The notes below the pieces were generated by a model. It was not told the origin of the DNA, did no database searches, and saw only the letters and a list, made by a program, of their open reading frames with translations. 64,000 bases of DNA. Source: Garcia nutans. Lineage: Eukaryota; Streptophyta; Magnoliopsida; Malpighiales; Euphorbiaceae. Within the stretch, counting starts at the first letter, position 1; each line of letters begins with the position of its first letter. Location: positions 19,426,501 to 19,490,500 of the forward strand of contig CANTUV010000007.1 of assembly GCA_947685225.1 (NCBI GenBank). The letters are read 5' to 3'. Made by a program: the position numbers and the translations under genes. Shown piece after piece: positions 34,401-43,159 of the stretch.

Positions 34401-36077
34401 CCTCCTGGCTGCAACAGCTAAAACAAATAAGGAGGCTAGCTGTTCCTGCTCATTAGATACTATCACCTCTCTACCATCACCCGTTCTCAAAGAAACAATT
34501 TTCTTTTTACAATCCACCACAGCTCCATGTCGAGATAGCCAATCCATACCTAAAATCACGTCATATTCCTTAAATGGCATCTCAATCAAATCCCCAAGGA
34601 ACTCCTCACCCTGCACCACTACTGCACTATCTCTATGCACCTTACTCACAACCACACTATGCCCTAACGGATTTGTCACCAACACATCAAATCCTAGGGA
34701 CTCAGCATGCACATCAAATACAGGCAAAACAGATGCACTAATATATGAATGCGTGGAACCCGGATCAATCAAAGCAAGTACTGGAGTATTAAATAAAGAA
34801 AAAGTACCAGCTATGACTGCCGATGTATCTGGCTGCCTCTGCATAACATACATCCTCTGGGAAGATCCAACCTCCTCTGGTCTACCCTCCCTGGATGTAG
34901 CACCTCCTCTAGAACTGAATCCTGGTCTACCTCCCCGGCTGGCACCTCTGCCTCCTCTGCCTCCCCTCACACTAGCTCGAGAAGCAGCAGAATCAACTGG
35001 CATCTGCTCCTGCCTCTCAGGACAGTCTCTCACAAAGTGGTCAGGTGATCCACACCTGAAGCATACAGCTGGTCCACCACTCTTCCAACAAACACCTCTA
35101 TGATAACCCCCACACTGAGCACATCTAGGTGGAGCGGATCTCTGAGTCATAGGGATCGGAGCACTTGCCACTGAAGCTGCAGGTCTAAATCTCTGTCTCT
35201 GGAACTGCACAGACCTACCAGCTGGTCTCTGGCTCCTACTGCTCCGAGGAACAAAACTTCCTCTTCCCCTCTTCGCAGAGGAAGACCCTGCCTCGAACTG
35301 GGGCCTTCTAACCCTAACCTCTTCTTCTGAAGCAGCTGCAATAACTTGAGCTCGCTCTACACTTCGAGCTGCTGTCACAAGCTGTGAGAAATCCTGATAT
35401 CTGGATCCAGCCACTAAGCACATGATCGAGGGCCTCAATCCCTCCTCAAACCTCCTACATCTATCAATCTCATCAGCAATGATACCCCCAGCATACTGAC
35501 TCAGTCGAATAAACTCAACTTCATACTCAGTTACGGTCCGATGATCTTGCTTCAAATCTAGAAACTCTCTTTTCTTCCCATCTTTATACTCCCTAGGAGT
35601 ATACTTCAACTCAAATTCCCTCAGAAAATCAGTGTAAGACAGTGTTGGAGGATCATCCATAGAATGGGGCACCGTCTTCCACCAATCGTAGGCATCTTTC
35701 TGCAGCAAAGATCTTGCATAGTCAAATTTTTCCTCAGGGGTAGCTTGTAACTGAATAAAGATCCTCTGTACTTTGTCAAGCCACTGTTCAGCTACAGCTG
35801 GATCAGTAGTACCAAGGAAATCCTCCGCTCCATACTTCCTTAGTTTATCATAGTGCCTCACAGATACAAAAGGCTGAGGGGGTGGTGGCACTGGTTGCAC
35901 TGGTGCTTGTCTCATAACTTCCATCATATTTCTAAACCAGGCTGGCGGAACCTCCTCTCCAGCTGGTCTACCCGACATCGAAGCAGGTGCCTCCTCAACA
36001 CTATCAACTCTAGCTCCCTCAGCAGGAGCGATACTCTCGGCACTACCCTCAATCGACTGACGTGAGTGAGAATCCAT
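31434..36077 (-). CDS. gag-pol: Gag-Pol polyprotein of Tekay-type chromovirus (1547 aa, intact frame)
   Basis: The ATG at 36077 is the first in frame; a TAG lies two codons upstream of it. Domains with approximate residues: Gag 85-230 (YARSLLQKDAYDWW), zinc knuckle CFRCGSPDHFVRDC 339-352, aspartic protease LIDPGSTHSYI (Asp438), RT with catalytic FIDDILVYS 772-780, RNase H (YSDAS, Asp921; YTDHKS), integrase HHCC from His1139, catalytic Asp1202, Asp1263 and Glu1299 (35 residues between the last two), GPY/F module (FIGPYEVLERVGPVAYRLAL) and a C-terminal chromodomain (VPLVKILWKNHAKEEATWE). The frame has no stop. One oddity is Arg714 in LRSRYHQL, where the family almost always has Gly; AGG differs from GGG by one base and may weaken RT. 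The chromodomain is thought to steer integration to heterochromatin. Confidence 0.95.
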   Translation of the reverse strand: MDSHSRQSIEGSAESIAPAEGARVDSVEEAPASMSGRPAGEEVPPAWFRNMMEVMRQAPVQPVPPPPQPFVSVRHYDKLRKYGAEDFLGTTDPAVAEQWLDKVQRIFIQLQATPEEKFDYARSLLQKDAYDWWKTVPHSMDDPPTLSYTDFLREFELKYTPREYKDGKKREFLDLKQDHRTVTEYEVEFIRLSQYAGGIIADEIDRCRRFEEGLRPSIMCLVAGSRYQDFSQLVTAARSVERAQVIAAASEEEVRVRRPQFEAGSSSAKRGRGSFVPRSSRSQRPAGRSVQFQRQRFRPAASVASAPIPMTQRSAPPRCAQCGGYHRGVCWKSGGPAVCFRCGSPDHFVRDCPERQEQMPVDSAASRASVRGGRGGRGASRGGRPGFSSRGGATSREGRPEEVGSSQRMYVMQRQPDTSAVIAGTFSLFNTPVLALIDPGSTHSYISASVLPVFDVHAESLGFDVLVTNPLGHSVVVSKVHRDSAVVVQGEEFLGDLIEMPFKEYDVILGMDWLSRHGAVVDCKKKIVSLRTGDGREVIVSNEQEQLASLFVLAVAARRLIRKGCEAYLAHVVDTRVKGSSIDSIATVAEFPDVFPEELPGLPPEREVEFGIELLPGTTPISITPYRMAPAELRELKVQLQELLDKGFIRPSVSPWGAPVLFVKKKDGTMRLCIDYRQLNKVTIKNKYPLPRIDDLFDQLKGAAVFSKIDLRSRYHQLRVRAEDVPKTAFRTRYGHYEFLVMPFGLTNAPAAFMDLMNRVFRPYLDQFVVVFIDDILVYSRNEEEHDMHLRIVLQILREKQLFAKLSKCEFWLDQVAFLGHIVSAEGIRVDPSKVEAILNWSPPKSVTEIRSFLGLAGYYRRFVKGFSLIATPLTRLLRKGVGFVWTDQCQASFEQLRELLTQAPVLTLPVEGKPYVIYSDASHRGLGCVLMQEGKVIAYASRQLKPHELNYPTHDLELAAIVFALKIWRHYLFGEKCFIYTDHKSLKYLGVQKELNLRQRRWLELIKDYDCLIDYHPGKANVVADALSRKSLAGLTVYSLSLLVELRALHASFVPCVDGALLAQLQLKPILLDQIKEAQLADKKIQKIISDCKNGKTRDFVVKDDGSLWFKHRLCVPDDAELKRVILEEAHQSVFAMHPGNTKMYHDLRQHYWWIGLKRDIADFVSKCLTCQKVKAEHQVPTGLLQPLSVPEWKWERVTMDFVSGLPLTQKKHDAIWVIVDRLTKTAHFLPVRMDYSLERLAELYIHEIVKLHGVPTSLVSDRDPRFTSRFWKSLHSALGSRLHFSTAFHPQTDGQSERVIQIIEDMLRSCVIDFSGSWDRFLPLVEFAYNNSHQSSIGMAPFEALYGRRCRTPLCWNELGDNKLVGPDLIQETEEKVKLIRGRLKAASDRQKSYADLKRRDIEFNVGDKVFLKVSPWKKILRFGRKGKLSPRFIGPYEVLERVGPVAYRLALPLELDRIHSVFHVSMLRRYRSDPSHVLPFESIEVSPDLTFEEEPVAILAHDVKELRNKQVPLVKILWKNHAKEEATWESEQSMREQYPQLFQL

Positions 36078-36225
36078 CACAACCTAAGTCTGTAAACACA
36101 ACATACTACATCTTATTAAAGATCAGAGGTTGCCAATCCCAAACATGTATATTATTTCAAAACCAACTTTTTAAGTAAAATATTCTTTTTATTACATTTT
36201 ACCTAGGCTGAGAATCTCAAACCTA

Positions 36226-36238
36226 GGCTCTGATACCA
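36226..36238 (-). other. Primer binding site (initiator tRNA-Met type)
   Basis: On the element strand TGGTATCAGAGCC lies five bases inside the 5' LTR. It is complementary to the 3' end of plant initiator tRNA-Met. Confidence 0.9.
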
Positions 36239-36243
36239 AAAAT

Positions 36244-38972
36244 TGTAACACCCCTTCCCGACCTACGTGTGTAAGCTGAGTAGAGGCGCCACACTAACCT
36301 AATGTTGCTACCAATTTTACTTAGTCAAATTTTAGTTCCAATTTTTATAGAAATTTTGCCATAGTTTCACTTAAAAATTGAGTCCCAAGTGTCGACAAAA
36401 CTGGTTTTTTTTTTTTTTTGAAAATATTTTTACACAAACCAATGCAACCAAAATCATTCTCAGTACACTTCCAATAAATCCCCCTTATAACCTCAACTAC
36501 AACCTGCAAAAAGGATTTACACTTCTTGTAACACCCCCATATCCAATGCCCACACACTACAACCACAACAATGTAGCATAAGTGCATCAAACATAGGGAT
36601 GCTACGGTTTTCTTAATATTCAAAACACTTTAAACTTGATACAATACCCTTATCATTATACATTATAGAAAAGTAGATCATTTACTTATAAAACAAAACA
36701 TATTAGTTATATATATATATAAATATTACCCAGCGGAAGTTATAAAATATGTACATATTTACAAACACTTGATTACATATTTAAATATATCCATACTTTT
36801 ACATTATAAACATTACTTTACAAAATATAAAGAAGTATACATGATTGGCAATTCTCTTCTGATCTTTAAGTTCCCAAAATCAACTCTTCAAGGTCTACTC
36901 TCACTTGGTCTTGATGAACTCTCGGGTTCGACTCTATCAGCTCTATTACCTGCGCGATTAAACACTATCGCGCTAAGCCAAGGGCTTAGTAAGATAATTC
37001 ATGCTAAAATGCAATGTCACAAATTAATTACATATATCAATCAAAAGCATATTATTTATTCAATATGTTGCTTTGTTCAATGTCACATCAATATTCATAT
37101 AATAGCACCATTCATTATACTCATTTAAATTTATCATTATAGCCAACAACTATGACTTTATATACGTACCCTTTCCCAACCAGGTCGGTTGCCCTCCAAT
37201 CCCAAGGGTCCGCATGAGGCAAAAAGGCACGTATAACATTATCAGTAACATACCTTTCCCCATCCAGGTCGGTTGTCCAAGTTCGGTTGCCCATTCCAAT
37301 GGGTCCGCATGGTTCCGCAGGAGGCAAATAAGTACGTATAATACTGACTATATCGAACCTTCCTCCTACCAGATCGGTAGTCCAAGATCGGTTGCCCAAC
37401 CCACTGGGTCCGCATGGTTCCGCAGGAGACGGATAGGTCCGTTCATTAAACTTATCAATACCTTTTCAATTCATTTCTTTTTCACAAGCAAGTTAAGCAA
37501 TCATTATATACAATATTCATTACATTATCTAAACACTCACATTATTATTCAATCCTATCATCAATGCATGCTTCAATCATATTTCATTTGAATCACTATA
37601 ACATCTTTGGTATAACATTTCAATGTGCATTACTCATGAAACACATTACCATTCACAATGCATAACATAACATTATTCAATCTCAACAATGCAATTAGGG
37701 CAATTCAACCTCTTCACAACCTAATCCAAAAGGAATATTAGCAAAATGACCATATGAATAGTACATTCTGGTTTTAGACTCCATTTTATCCTTATTTTGA
37801 AAAATTGTATAAAATAATCTACTTGACTAAAAATTCTAAACTTTTTACAGAATTTAGTTTTGTATCTTAAAATCATTCCTTTAAAATTTCAGATCAAACT
37901 GAACACAAAATCTTGGTCAAATAGTTCACCTAACCAGACTGCCCCAATTGCCCTGCATCCTGGCAGCAATTCTGAACTTTGTGAATTCCATAAATCAAAT
38001 TCAATCAACGTGGTTCCAAATTATTTTTCTCAAATACTAGACTCACTAAGCAACAACATATCCAAAATTCAATTGGATATGATTTTTCTACATTTTATTA
38101 AAAATCCCGAAATACAGCTGTCTCAGTTAAGGTACCTGCTGGAACAGGTCTAATAAAAATAATCTTTCTAAACTCATAACCATTCCAAAATCGAATCAAC
38201 ATATTTTTCAGTCATTCTAAACTCATAGAGACACAACATATCAAAAATTCACTTCAAAAACATTTTTCTATAATTAATTAAAAATCATACAAATCACAGC
38301 CTTTACTAATTGTAAAACAGAAACAATTTCACTAAACACAACTCTTACTCTTCCATCACCAACACCAACCCAACTTCTCATCTATCAAGCAAAATCAATA
38401 CTTAAAATCACACCATAAGCAACTTAATCATACCATCATCAAATCACAACTCAACTCAAGCATAACTTCAAAAATAACAAGGGTAAACAAGATCAAACTT
38501 ACCAAATAATAAAATTCCTTGAAACTCCAACTTGTAACTTTGAAAACTTCCTTCACTTTGAACTTGAAATCATCAAAACCATCACTTGTTCTCTTGCTCT
38601 CTTCTCTCTTTAATGAGCCGGCCACCCAACAACAAGAAGAAGAAGAAATGATGAAGAAACACAAAGTCAATAGGCATTAAATACCCATCCAAAAGAAAAT
38701 TACTATAATACCCTCATCCATTTAACTAAGCTTTTGTCATATCTATACCCATTTAAGTAATTCACAACCAACACAAAAATATCCTCTTTCCTTGACTTTC
38801 CATTTTGACCACTTTATATGTTATATATATCACCATATAAGCAACATATACAATTATCTCTAAACCCTCTTTTCTTTCCCAACCACCATACAAAAACATT
38901 CTCTTCCCATTTCTCAATTCAAACCAACAACAACAACAACAAAACTTCTAGGGCATGCATAGGGATATTACA
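36244..38972 (-). repeat. 5' LTR of the intact Tekay element (2729 bp)
   Basis: Near-identical to 28659-31386, and followed by the right target-site copy gcttg. It would drive transcription leftwards. Confidence 0.95.
38812..38820 (-). promoter_or_regulatory. Candidate TATA box of the Tekay 5' LTR
   Basis: On the element strand CATATAAAG lies about 155 bp inside the LTR, close to the offset of the catataaattgg stretch in the LTR at 3443. Further AT-rich TATA-like runs are adjacent, so the exact box is uncertain. Confidence 0.4.
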
Positions 38973-39228
38973 GCTTGATTGTAATTAAGTAGGGGAGATT
39001 TGATGGATAAGCAAGCCTATGGCAATAATCTTTTATTGATTGTTATGAATGTAAACACCACCTTGATCAAACACTTTTAAGAGTTGGTGAGAGAGTGACA
39101 ATGTAGGTTATACATGGAAAGCCACTTAATTGCATTGGTATCGATTTTGTTCGATTTAATATTGATTGCGGATTTAAGGATAGGGAAGTCTTGATGCATT
39201 TTATAACTCTTGAACTTGACAAAATTTT
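38973..39228 (+). other. Athila 2 UTR, right of the Tekay insertion
   Basis: Continues 28658 after the duplicated gcttg. It ends near the 3' LTR, but the expected aagtgtgggg PPT is not visible at the border (aacttgacaaaatttttgtg), so the PPT looks eroded or deleted. Confidence 0.55.
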
Positions 39229-41052
39229 TGTGTTTAGTTTGTTTTTATACTTATTTTTAGTATGATTTCTATGTGATTTTGGTTAATGTTTCATTTGATT
39301 TTTGTTTAAAGTTTGTTTAAAGTGTTTGTTTTAGGTTAAAGTGGAAAAATTCCCTTAGATGATCAAAACAATGAAGAAAGAGCTTGAATCAAGCAAGACA
39401 TGGCCAATCCAAAGCAAGCTTGGTCGTGTCCCTCAAAATTGTCATCAAGCAGTAGCTGACACGGCCAGGTGATACGCCCAAGTCACTGGCCGTGTCTCTC
39501 CCAAAGAGCAAAAACCAAAGAACCAAGCAAAGAAGGAAAAATGAAGAACAGATGCTGACACTGGCAAGTGACACGGCCAAAAGTTTGGCCATGTCCCATG
39601 CCCAGCCAAAGAACAAAAGAAGAAAAGAAACAGGCAGAAGGTGACACGGCCAAGTGGCTTGGCCGTGTCCCAAAGAAAAGCATGAGACACGGCCAAGCCA
39701 CTCATGGCTTGGCCGTGTCACCCCATGAAGCCAAAGAGAAAAGAAAAAAAGGAAGGAAGGCAGTGATGGACAAGGCCAAGTGGCTTGGCAGTGTCCCAAA
39801 GAAAAAAAATGAGAGACACGGCCAAGCCATTCAAAGCTTGGCCGTGTCACCTAGAAGGAAATAAGGAAAGAGAGGGCAGAAGGTGACACGGCCAGCAAGC
39901 TTGGCCGTGTCACCTAGACAACTTTGAAACGTTCAAATTCTTTTGCAGACAAGTGGGAAACAGAGACTAGTTTTGGTCAAAAGTAACATTAGACAAAAGA
40001 AAAGCTTGCCTAATTTGAGGAAAAGAAAGATTGAACAAAGGGAATGTGGGAGACAAGGTGAGTTGGAGGTGAGTTGGAAGATTGACTTGAGCTTTGGAGG
40101 GAAATAAAAAGAGAAGAAGAGGGAGTTTTTGAGGGGGCTTTTGCTGGAGCTGGAAATGAAAAGGCTGGAATAAGGGAGAAGGAGCCAACAACTAAAGCAA
40201 AGAGGAGGGTTTTGAGCTGAGTTTGAAGAAGGAGATACATCTTGTACAAGCCCTAAACCAAGAATCAAGGATTGAAGTGAAGAAATACAAATTATTCATC
40301 ATGGATTGTTTGGTTTCTTTTACTCATTTATCTTGCTCTGTTTTTCTGGTTTTGAACATGAGCTAATTCCTTCTCTATCTAGATATTGATGAACCCTAGC
40401 TTATTTGTATGGATTGAATAATTATATTTAGTTGAATCATTTGATCGAGTTGTTTTATTCTTATGATGCTTAATGATTTATTTCCAATTGATAACAGCAT
40501 GCTTATTAATTAGTTGCAATTTTCATATTGAGAAAGCTTGATATGAATTGACTACTCATAAGGGTTGAGGATTGATTGGGGTTCTAGAGATAGACCTACA
40601 AGATTCTTTGGTTTATAATTCCTTGTTCTTAATGCATGATCTATTTAATTGTGTTTTGAGAAGAGATTCTGGCACTCTACTTAGTGATTAGGGATTAATT
40701 CACTCGAGAGTGGTTTTAGTCTAAGTTAGAGGAATGCCAACTCAACTCTATTGAATGATTTAACTGAATTGATTGTTCATAAATATCATTGAGGCTAGGG
40801 GGATTCAATATCTGGATAGTATTATTATCATCAATCCTATTTACATAACATTTAATCTTCCCTTACTTCCAGTTATTAAATTAGTTGTTTTTAATTACAA
40901 AGCATCACACAATCATTAATTTGCTAAACAACGGTTAAGGTTTGAACTAGTACTTGGCCTTGTCCCCAGTGGAACGATAACTCACTCACTACTATATTAC
41001 TTGGGCGACCCGTGCACTTGCGGTATAGCCATAGCGCAGCTCGCGCACACTA
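39229..41052 (+). repeat. 3' LTR of Athila 2 (about 1.8 kb)
   Basis: The start is placed at TGTGTTTAG by analogy with LTR A and is uncertain by tens of bases. The end is at gcgcacacta, aligned with the 5' LTR end. It contains a palindrome array (39398-39916). The terminal 645 bp match 21376-22028. Confidence 0.7.
39398..39916. repeat. GACACGGCC palindrome array in Athila 2 LTR
   Basis: Several gacacggccaag ... cttggccgtgtc pairs. At 39686-39719 there is a perfect 15-bp inverted repeat (GACACGGCCAAGCCA) around the loop ctca. The intervening sequence is A/G-rich. Confidence 0.85.
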
Positions 41053-42011
41053 GTTTTAAAGCTTTTAGAACTAGAAGAAACAATTTAGGGTTTTTAAGGT
41101 TTCTGGAAAGAGAAGAATAGTTTTAGGGCTTTGAAGTTTTCGAAATGGGAGAGAAACACTTTAGGTTTTTAAAGTTTCTGGAAAGAGAATAACAGTTTTA
41201 GGGCTTTGAAGTTTTGATCACTAAATAAGGCTACAGGATGAATGCACGATTTAATGTAAAACATATTACTAAGTTTAATAATTTAGGTTACTTAATATAA
41301 AAAACAAACGATAGAAACATTGTAAATAACTTTAAATCAAAGATTTATGATCAAACCTCTGTTCATTTGTTCCTCCACAATTTGCTTCTGGATGAACAAA
41401 GATAAAGGCAGTGTCACTGCCTTTGATGGGTTGATGATTGCTAATATCTCTTGCTTGCTAGGGCTCTTTTTTTGGCCGATCAAATGGTTGAGTCTCCAAA
41501 TCAATCAAACAATTTTTTTCCTCCCGATCAAAGTCAAAAGTCACTTAATTTTTTGTTTTAATGAGGTATATATAGGAAAAATCATAAACCTACTTCTAAT
41601 TGTCTATGGAAACTAAAACTAATTAGGAAAAGAAACCAAAACCAAATAGAATTTGGTTTTGAAAAAAACTACGTTGGAAAATTGCGCTGGCAAAAAAAAC
41701 TACTGCGGTCCAAGAATTGCCAGCACTGGAAAATTGCAGGCAAAAAATTGGGCGGCCATCCGATTTACTGCAGGAATTTCCTTTGGGGAATTGGCTCAGT
41801 CCGAATCTCATTCGGTGACTAATTTTTTTTGTCGCCGATATCGATTTTTATTTATTTATTTTATTTATTTAACTTTACCATTTTTATTTTTATTAAAAAT
41901 TATAAATATTAAATATTAAAATAAATATAATTTAATTAATATATCACAAAAAATATTTTGGACTATATAAAAAATATCGGACCAGACTGGGTAAAAAATT
42001 AAAGGTCTACA
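41053..42011 (-). repeat. 3' LTR of Tat-R, partial
   Basis: Matches 62752-63634. On the element strand it starts TGTAGACC at 42011; the other LTR starts TGTGGACC at 63634. The downstream 1.3 kb of the LTR is missing at the Athila 2 border. Confidence 0.85.
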
Positions 42012-42025
42012 GCTTGCCCCTGCTT
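42012..42025 (-). other. Polypurine tract of Tat-R
   Basis: On the element strand AAGCAGGGGCAAGC directly precedes TGTAGACC of the 3' LTR. This fixes the orientation of the element independently of gag. Confidence 0.75.
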
Positions 42026-42091
42026 GAACGATCTGAGACTATAGCAAAAGAGAGTGAAAAATAATAAGACTTAATTTTTCTGAGATGTTTT

Positions 42092-42705
42092 AGGTTTTGG
42101 GTTCTAGACCCGGTTCTAGTTCTAGGCTCAAGGGTAATTTTAGGTTCTGAACCTAAGGGTAATTTGGGTTCTGGACCCGAGCTAAGTTCTGGACTTAAGG
42201 ATAATTTGGGTTCTGGACCTGAGCTAAGTTCTAGACTTAAGAGAGATTTTAGGTTCTGGACCTAAGGGCAATTTGAGTTCTAGACCCGAACTAAGTTCTG
42301 GACTTAAGGTTAATTTGGATTCTAGACCCGAGCTAAGTTCTGGACTTAAGAGGGATTGTAGGTTCTGGACCTAAGCTAAGTTCTGGACTTAAGAAAAATT
42401 TGGGTTTTGGATCTGAGCTAAGTAATTAGGGTTCTGAACACAAGCTAAGTACTGCACTTAAGAATAATTTGGGTTCTGGACCCGAGCTAAGTTCTGGACT
42501 TAAGAGGGATTTTAGGTTCTGGACCTAAGCTAAGTTCTAGACTTAAGAATAATTTGAGCTTTGGACCCGAGCAAAGTTCTAGACTTAAGAGTAATTAGGG
42601 TTCTAGAGCCGAGCTAAGTTTTGTACTTAAGAGTAATTAGGGTTTTGGACCCTAGTTAAATTTTGGACTTAAGAAGAAATTTAGGTTCTGGACCTAAGCT
42701 AAGAG
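42092..42705. repeat. Tandem repeat, ~30/60-bp units, near the Tat-R 3' LTR
   Basis: About ten diverged units alternate ggttctggacctaagctaag and ttctggacttaagagggatt type halves. The block lies between the PPT and the promoter region of the antisense gene. Confidence 0.85.
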
Positions 42706-43159
42706 AGATTTAATTGTCTGCAAAAAAATAATTGTAGTCAGCAGTATACTAAAGGAATTTGCAAAAAATTTAGCTAATTTTTAACATAAACATATTTTCT
42801 CCTTGCTCTCTCCGTGTAAAAATATTTTAAAAGTGCAAAAATATTTATATACACGCAAGTATCTGAATGATTGAATTGAATAATTGAGTTACCTATTTAT
42901 TTACTGTGTATTTATTGTTTATGTACGATTTATCACTATTCATTTACTATTTATAAATAGTAACTATGATTCATCAATGGTAAAATTTACTTTTTTTTTC
43001 ACGAGAATATTGTTCTTCTTTTGTCTTTTTCATTTACCATTTCTCTATATAAACGTAGCAGATTTCTTCATTTCATTCACAGCAGATTTCTTCATTTAAT
43101 TCATTCATAGCTATAAATCTTTCATTTTAGAGAGTTTAGCATAGAGTTTTGGAAAAAAT
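42706..43159 (+). promoter_or_regulatory. Putative promoter and 5' UTR of the antisense PMD gene, TATA at 43046
   Basis: TATATAAA at 43046-43053 (ctctatataaacgtag) is followed by a pyrimidine-rich stretch with a 20-bp direct repeat (cagatttcttcatttcattc and a close copy near 43081). The first-exon reading frame begins about 110 bp downstream of the TATA box. The spacing is normal for a plant Pol II promoter, but there is no independent proof of use. Confidence 0.45.

Larger units (their letters stand above)
28659..38972 (-). mobile_element. Complete Tekay-type chromovirus, intact and recent
   Basis: All hallmarks are present: a 5-bp target-site duplication gcttg (28654-28658 and 38973-38977), near-identical LTRs of 2728 and 2729 bp with TG...CA ends, a Met-type PBS, a PPT, and one uninterrupted gag-pol frame with a C-terminal chromodomain. 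By eye the LTRs differ by about seven substitutions plus length changes in a T run and an AT repeat, about 0.3%. Using a commonly assumed plant rate near 1.3e-8 per site per year, that is on the order of 0.1 million years (inference). Length 10,314 bp. Confidence 0.95.
21376..41052 (+). mobile_element. Athila-like Ty3/gypsy element 2, host of the intact Tekay insertion
   Basis: Structure: truncated 5' LTR (21376-22028), Asp-type PBS, gag-pol pseudogene in one frame (22168-27540), long UTR split by the Tekay insertion (28659-38972), 3' LTR (about 39229-41052). The shared terminal 650 bp of the two LTRs differ by about 15 substitutions plus small indels by my count, about 2%. Unlike Athila 1 it has no Athila ORF-1-like gene after pol. 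It lies in the 3' LTR of Tat-R on its right side. Confidence 0.85.
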
